A stretch of 64,000 bases of DNA from Symbiodinium natans (Eukaryota; Sar; Dinophyceae; Suessiales; Symbiodiniaceae). The notes beneath the pieces were generated by a model. That model was not told the origin of the DNA, did no database searches, and saw nothing but the letters and a program-made list of their open reading frames with translations. The number at the start of each line of letters is the position of its first letter. Position 1 is the stretch's first letter. Position numbers and translations under genes: made by a program. The stretch is taken from positions 133,501-197,500 of the forward strand of contig CAJNDS010000184.1 of the NCBI GenBank assembly GCA_905221605.1. Reading direction: 5' to 3'. Of this stretch, positions 59,390-64,000 are shown one piece after another.

Positions 59390-60110
59390 GACAAGATCTT
59401 CAGATTGCCGAAGCAAAGGACATGTTTCGAGACTTACATTTAACGGTTTAATATTGCATACTTGACACGTCTTAATAAAATCATAGAAGCTCACATTGGA
59501 TTCTAAACTTAGAAGACACTGAAGTCGAGTTAAATGATTAGCAGAAGTGCTTGCTAGGTGACAAGCTCGACGAGGAGATCATCAATCTGCCGGAGCAAAG
59601 GACTTGTTTCGAGACTTACATTTAACGCTTGAATCCTGCATAATTGACACATTATAAAAAAAAGTTCAGATTGGATTCTGCATTCAGTGATAGGCACAAG
59701 TGCTTGCTAGGTGACAAGCTCGACGAGGAGATCTTCAGTTTGCTGGAGCAAATGGCATGTTTCGAGACTTACATTTAACGCTTGAATCCTGCATACTTGA
59801 CACATTATAATAAAATCACAGAAGTTCAGATTGGATTCTGGACTTACAAAACACAGCAAGTCGAATTCAATGATTGGCGCAAGTGCTTGCTAGGTGACAA
59901 GCTCGACGAGGAGATCTTCAGTTTGCTGGAGCAAAGGACATGTTTCGAGACTTACATTTAACGCTTGAATCCTGCATACTTGACACATTCCAATAAAATC
60001 ACAGAAGTTCAGATTGGGTTCTGCGACGAGAAGACGCTCGAGTCGATGAAAATATCTGCCACAACTGCTCGCTAGGTGCCAAGCCGGCCAAGGCAATCTG
60101 TACAAGCTGG
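59390..60110 (+). repeat. Tandem coding-like array, spacing 183/153/183 bp
   Basis: TGTTTCGAGACTTACATTTAACG anchors start at 59422, 59605, 59758 and 59941, and a decayed copy follows near 60065. All spacings are multiples of three. In one frame every unit reads LDEEIF(S/N)L-type helix, then CFETYI, then TAA, then RLNPAYLTH. Between stops the best unit is open for about 60 codons (NKITEVQIGFWTYKTQQVEF, then NDWRKCLLGDKLDEEIFSLL). The first unit has extra stops where the others have Trp or Tyr. None has an ATG. Units may be exons, short ORFs or decayed coding repeats. Confidence 0.75.
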
Positions 60111-60655
60111 CGCAGCACGAAGAAAGTCGTTTTATCAGAGGCCATTATGTAGTCACAAACAAAACATCATGTAGATGCCGAAGATTCGCAGTCGCAGCAG
60201 GACATGCCATCCTGGACTTCGCTGGCCCGCAACGCTTGGTACAAAGGCTTTGCGCGGAGAGGACTGCGTGACGTACATGCGTCGACTCCACAAGAAAAAC
60301 ATCACCTGACAACCAGGAAGAAATTCATTCCACGTCCGACTAAACATTCCTCGACGACGGCGGCGAGGTGTACTGATTCTCCATGCGCAACTCTTGCCGT
60401 AAGCGCATCATGCGTATTCTCGATCAGATACTGTGGTGCGACGCGTCACACGAGTCTTGACTATATCATTATCGTTGCAAGCTACTGACTTTAAGAAATA
60501 TCGTTTACAGCCCAGGCAAAGAGAAGTTCGAGGACGTGTGCTTGGTGGACTGCTTTCATGCCCATGGGATCAAAGCGACGTACAGTCGGGACGGTCCACT
60601 GTGGGCCATGGCTGATGGCAACGCCATCCTGCAGCCTTTTCAGCAACTCCACTGA
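60070..60655 (+). CDS. Exons of a plus-strand gene (upstream part)
   Basis: Segments: about 60085-60165 (LYKLAQHEESRFIRGHYVVT); about 60405-60450 (RIMRILDQILWCDASHE); and about 60515-60655 after CGTTTACAG (KFEDVCLVDCFHAHGIKATY, then SRDGPLWAMADGNAILQPFQ). The last is particularly protein-like, with His/Asp/Trp-rich composition. No family recognised. Likely one gene with the exons to the right. Confidence 0.45.
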
Positions 60656-60674
60656 AAACTAACGGTTATCGTAA

Positions 60675-61480
60675 AACACTGCAAACAACCACAATCCAAG
60701 GAAGGCACTAGTGCTCGTGAAGAAGACTATCATCACTCAGCCTGGAGAGTACGTTATCGGCACGCAGGGGCACTTCATAGCTCTTCGCTGGCTTGACGAT
60801 GAGCTTTCTATTAATTTCGGAAAGCGGCGACACGAGTGGGAGCCTGCTTTCTTTGACGAGGAGCTGGAGGCTAGTAATTCAATGATTGTGTCCTGCTCAC
60901 AAGAATCGCAGTGTGATGATCAGGCGTTCTGCGAGAGTTGTCCCATCTCTGGCAAAATTTACGTCAATCCCAGCAGCGCTGACGCAGTTTTCCGCCTGGA
61001 GGCTGTCCTTACCATTGTCTTCGTTGTAACGCTTAAACTCTTTCTCTGGAAGGAACTCGCCGCTGTGGAAACTGTCGACAATCACGCGAAGGACATGCCT
61101 GGTTCGGGTCTTGAGTCGCTTGTCTGCGAGATGCTCTTGCGGCACCTGCTCGATGTCCCTCAGTCGACGCCTAGACAACAGGCCGTGTCCACACTCTAAC
61201 CAGCTGGAATCAGGCGGTGGATGAAGGAAATGCTTCATCGGGACCTGATTTCCTCTGGCGGCGAGATACAAGGAAACGTGAGGCGACCGCACACTCTGCG
61301 TGATGTTTTCGAGATTCCCGGCTTTATGGAGGCCAGAACTCGCAGCGCTTTTTTTTTGTACTGAAAGCATGTACTCGCAGCAACATTCTGTGCATCGCAG
61401 GCCTATTTCTCTGAGGATTCGTCTGCGACACCGGCGACTAGCAATCAGGTCTCTGATGCTCAGTCGGAACATGATCTCTG
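60675..61480 (+). CDS. Exons of a plus-strand gene (middle part)
   Basis: The plus strand is open from 60675 to 61199 without an ATG near its start. The best part is at about 60710-60920 (KTIITQPGEYVIGTQGHFIA, then LRWLDDELSINFGKRRHEWE), probably following a GGCACTAG acceptor. Further exons: about 61210-61358 (RRWMKEMLHRDLISSGGEIQ, then HTLRDVFEIPGFMEARTRSA) and about 61402-61475 after CATCGCAG (AYFSEDSSATPATSNQVSDA). The 61020-61199 part is less convincing. A long antisense frame overlaps here and is treated as non-coding. Confidence 0.45.
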
Positions 61481-61504
61481 TATAGTTATCTTCTTGTCCA
61501 TAAG

Positions 61505-61810
61505 ATGTGTACCTTGGACGAAGCTCAATGGCGTCTGCTCGATATCTGCAGGAACATGCACAGTCTTCTCGATGTAAATCAACGTCACCAACGCAGGCTG
61601 CGAACGCAATTTGTAACATGTCATTCAGTATATTTACTTCGACACGTGCTGCAGCAAGAAGGACAATGCAAGATCTGCGACATCGACAAAAAGTTTCTCG
61701 CCACCGAAGAAGGCAAAGCCGCCAAGTGCAACTTATGCGGCGCTGAACGCGCCCATACAATCTTGCATGTAACGTGTGTCACGTCAGGTCATGGATGTTC
61801 CGAACTATAA
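61505..61810 (+). CDS. Zinc-ribbon-like exon
   Basis: The open frame begins with ATG at 61505 and reads CTLDEAQWRLLDICRNMHSL, then a helical middle (LLRHVLQQEGQ). It then has CKIC and, 17 residues on, CNLC (C-x2-C-x17-C-x2-C), a likely zinc ribbon. The frame runs to a stop at 61808-61810, but coding probably ends near HTILH (about 61768), because the next segment continues in another frame from about 61788. Possible role in nucleic-acid or protein binding; unproven. Confidence 0.55.
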   Translation: MCTLDEAQWRLLDICRNMHSLLDVNQRHQRRLRTQFVTCHSVYLLRHVLQQEGQCKICDIDKKFLATEEGKAAKCNLCGAERAHTILHVTCVTSGHGCSEL

Positions 61811-62156
61811 GATCCCGAAGCGGTTCACTCCAATGGATTCGGCAGCACACCTGGAGATGAGCGTGGCGCGAAACGGTTTGCATTCAGTCGTGCGTAGACG
61901 AGCGGATAGCGCGAGTGTGGAATTTGAGTTCCACAGTCGTGCGCAGTCCAATTGCCTTACTGAGCGCGAACTTCTCTCGCAGCATCCACTTCTGGAAACG
62001 ATGGGATTTCGCGGGCAGGTTCCGGGTGTTTTTTTGTACTACCCCGAGCTCAAATGGATTTTCTGGTCGGACAATGTGGACGATGCCCGGAACATGCTGA
62101 AGGAGTACATCTACTCCACCAGGCAAAGGCAGTGTGACTCTTCAGAGGCAAGCTAA
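61788..62156 (+). CDS. Continuation exon, unknown domain
   Basis: The plus strand reads VMDVPNYKIPKRFTPMDSAA, then RRRADSASVEFEFHSRAQSN, TERELLSQHPLLETMGFRGQ and VPGVFLYYPELKWIFWSDNV, to a stop at 62154-62156. The mix of beta-prone and charged segments looks like a folded domain. It starts right after a short GTAACG...CGTCAG segment that separates it from the zinc-ribbon frame. Confidence 0.55.
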   Translation, partial: VMDVPNYKIPKRFTPMDSAAHLEMSVARNGLHSVVRRRADSASVEFEFHSRAQSNCLTERELLSQHPLLETMGFRGQVPGVFLYYPELKWIFWSDNVDDARNMLKEYIYSTRQRQCDSSEAS

Positions 62157-62271
62157 ACATACCGTGCTCGATGCTGTGTCCGCTGCGAGGTGCTTTGACG
62201 ACGAGACTGCTGCGTCTTCTTCGCCGGAAACTGAGAAGCTCAACGTACGCAGGCGTGCCTCCATAGCTTCA
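62144..62271 (+). CDS. Short Ser/Glu-rich exon
   Basis: After a GACTCTTCAG acceptor the plus strand reads AKHTVLDAVSAARCFDDETA, then ASSSPETEKLNVRRRASIAS, ending at a CGCAG/GTAGAA donor. It overlaps the end of the previous frame by a few codons, so alternative splicing or an imprecise border is implied. It probably joins the large ORF that follows after an 80-bp intron ending in CACATGCAG (62352). Confidence 0.45.
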
Positions 62272-62426
62272 CGCAGGTAGAATCCGTCGCGACATCAAAC
62301 TGAAGTCGTTGTTCGCTACAGTGTTGTTTTAAATACAAGTTGCTGTGAGACATATGGTTGCATGCACATGCAGGTGGTCACGGCGCAACAGCGTGTCAGC
62401 GTCGCTTGCGTGTACGACCAGTGTCA

Positions 62427-63971
62427 ATGATGCTACACAAACAAGGCAGCTTTGAGTGTACATGTTCTAACGGTTATTCTTTGTCAAAAACAAGCCAACA
62501 AACTTTTCAAGTGGCTAACTGGAGGACATCACGATGGAGGAGATCGCGCTCGTTTCAGCAACAAGAAGATTACCATGGAGGCAGTTTCCACGACGACATA
62601 CTCAGCATGTTGCCAGGCATGTTCTTCTCTTATGACTACTCGAGATCACTTGCAGCGACATGCAAGCACTTGTTCATGGCTGTGAGAAGTGTAACGTACT
62701 GGCGCAACAAAACGATCTCCATGAACGTCCCAGAGTTCGACGATCCGGCGAAGCTGCGTGCCATGAGAAGAGCATATACTGCGGCAGGAATGGTAACTTT
62801 CAGTCTGCGTCAACTGGCTATGCTACACGACTTTCCAGAAAGATTTCTTTTGGAGTGGAACTATGAAAACGTTCCTCAGTTTCAAGCGAACAGCAATTTC
62901 TTCAGCTTTCAGTCAGACGGGCCGTTGATGGGTTGCGCAAGCTTTGAAATCACACTGCCAGCGAACATCAAGGGCTTGTATATAGGCGTCCGACAATGGC
63001 GAGTGATCAGACCCGCCGCTTTCTTTCGCATTGACAATGTGTTTCAGGACAACTGTACTGTTTCCGCAAGTATGAACAGCCAGCCTCCAGTCCCACACGC
63101 TGGGCGACGTGCTGAAATTCAGCCGAATCGTCCACATAAATTTAGTGTGATCTGGCATCAGCGCATGTTGGAACTGTCCATAGACAACGTCGGAGTTTCT
63201 CGTGCTCGACTGTTGGATGGACACGAGGACAGCGTGTCGCCCTTGGCCCAACTGTTTGTGTGGATTTCCGCATCCTCTCCGACAACTCACGCAGCTGCAA
63301 CTTTTAAACCTTTGCCCTCTATGGTTCAGCTGCATGCACAGATTCAATGTGCAATGTGTCGAAGAGAATACAATCTCAACAGGCCCCGCTGGGCAGTGTG
63401 TCCTTTATGCATGACCTGGATATGCCAGGGTCACGTGCAGCATTCACCTGCGAGAAGGTGTCCTAACTGTCCAAGTCAGTTGATGGACTTCGTTGGTGGC
63501 AGCAGTCAGAACTTGCCGTACGTGAACGCAGCCGCCTATTACAAAACAAATGCCTGGACCGAATGGTCTGACTTGAAGCACGTGGGCGTGGTTGCCAAGA
63601 TATTCAGGCAGAACACTGCGTTGTTTGACCGCATGCCATCAGCTGTCGACTTGCTCCCTGATCCACAGGAAAGACTGCGTGTGGGCAAGCGCCAATGGGA
63701 GCAGGTGATGTACAGGGCTCGAAACATCATAGCATTCTTGGCACAAGACAAGAATACTATCCTGTTTCATTTTCTGCATGAACTTTGCAAGCTCGATTCT
63801 TGCCGACTCAGAGTTCTTGAAGGTTTGCCACATCCAGCAGAGTTCGGGAACTCACTGGAATGGCAAAGCATTGCATTGAGCTTTGCCCTGCGTCTGCATT
63901 TATTCTTGGCCATAGAGCAAGAACGACGTTCCAAGCAATACGGCAATGATCATGTTGATGCTTCGTCTTAA
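62427..63971 (+). CDS. F-box-like / beta-sandwich / RING-like zinc protein
   Basis: A long plus-strand frame ends at TAA 63969-63971. It is open from before 62358; the first in-frame ATG is 62427, but the first about 50 codons are low quality and real coding may start by splicing near 62510. Counting from 62358: residues 77-120 (DDILSMLPGMFFSYDYSRSL, then CKHLFMAVRSVTYWRNKTIS) resemble an F-box, which recruits substrates to SCF ubiquitin ligases. Residues 181-318 are beta-rich (SFEITLPANIKGLYIGVRQW; HKFSVIWHQRMLELSIDNVG), like a SPRY or jelly-roll fold. Residues 331-371 hold C331, C334, C348, C351, C356, H359, H362, C368 and C371, a RING-like or double zinc cluster. A helical C-terminus follows. 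The combination suggests a ubiquitin-pathway protein, but each domain call is by eye. Confidence 0.65.
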   Translation: MMLHKQGSFECTCSNGYSLSKTSQQTFQVANWRTSRWRRSRSFQQQEDYHGGSFHDDILSMLPGMFFSYDYSRSLAATCKHLFMAVRSVTYWRNKTISMNVPEFDDPAKLRAMRRAYTAAGMVTFSLRQLAMLHDFPERFLLEWNYENVPQFQANSNFFSFQSDGPLMGCASFEITLPANIKGLYIGVRQWRVIRPAAFFRIDNVFQDNCTVSASMNSQPPVPHAGRRAEIQPNRPHKFSVIWHQRMLELSIDNVGVSRARLLDGHEDSVSPLAQLFVWISASSPTTHAAATFKPLPSMVQLHAQIQCAMCRREYNLNRPRWAVCPLCMTWICQGHVQHSPARRCPNCPSQLMDFVGGSSQNLPYVNAAAYYKTNAWTEWSDLKHVGVVAKIFRQNTALFDRMPSAVDLLPDPQERLRVGKRQWEQVMYRARNIIAFLAQDKNTILFHFLHELCKLDSCRLRVLEGLPHPAEFGNSLEWQSIALSFALRLHLFLAIEQERRSKQYGNDHVDASS

Positions 63972-64000
63972 CTTAAAACAGTTTATGTTTTGTTCATTCT

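Noticed and set aside
60897-61760. A 287-codon minus-strand open frame
   Set aside because: It is antisense to the plus-strand zinc-ribbon and neighbouring exons, which have recognisable Cys pairs and splice sites. It has no domain of its own.

Overview
The window looks like nuclear DNA of an intron-rich eukaryote, most likely a dinoflagellate of the Symbiodiniaceae type. This is inferred from about 50% G+C, very short scattered exons, a mix of GT and GC splice donors, abundant microsatellites, and the gene families present (SET/MYND methyltransferase, OSCA/TMEM63-like channel). No 22-nt dinoflagellate spliced-leader sequence was found, so the assignment is not proven. There are no bacterial operons, no CRISPR array, and no rRNA or tRNA gene that I could recognise. 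Nearly all gene models are read directly from open frames and splice-like borders. Exon limits are approximate unless stated.

0-17 kb: minus-strand exons dominate. Many short coiled-coil exons lie at 0.5-6.6 kb and 9.6-11.4 kb, including a 113-bp perfectly duplicated exon-bearing segment. A complete intronless SMYD5-like SET/MYND protein (11813-13366) follows, and exons of a probable TPR/HAT-repeat protein lie at 13.8-17.2 kb.

17-32 kb: mostly non-coding or unreadable sequence with simple repeats. It then holds a small secreted-protein candidate (25.2-25.6 kb) and a multi-exon OSCA/TMEM63-like channel gene on the minus strand (26.7-31.5 kb).

32-50.6 kb: scattered minus-strand exons. These include coiled coils, a two-helix membrane exon, an unidentified multi-exon gene at 40.6-41.8 kb, and a gene with an HPD J-domain-like motif at 49-50.6 kb. 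There is one plausible plus-strand gene (42.95-43.8 kb). A 477-bp TIR element resembling a MITE sits in a TA microsatellite at 40.04-40.52 kb.

51.1-54.95 kb: a belt of four adjacent, unrelated tandem arrays. Three are built on perfect palindromes (TTTAAA; an 18-bp TTATCATAA dyad; TTTGGCCAAA).

55-64 kb: every convincing exon is on the plus strand. There is a small C2HC zinc-finger protein, then a chain of small exons interrupted by three tandem arrays that each carry exon-like coding units (227 bp x3; about 153/190 bp x3; 183/153/183 bp). A zinc-ribbon protein follows, and then a large protein with an F-box-like segment, a beta-rich domain and a RING-like zinc cluster (ending at 63971). The palindrome belt therefore lies at a divergent strand switch. 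The most unusual parts of the window are this belt and the exon-bearing tandem arrays beside it.
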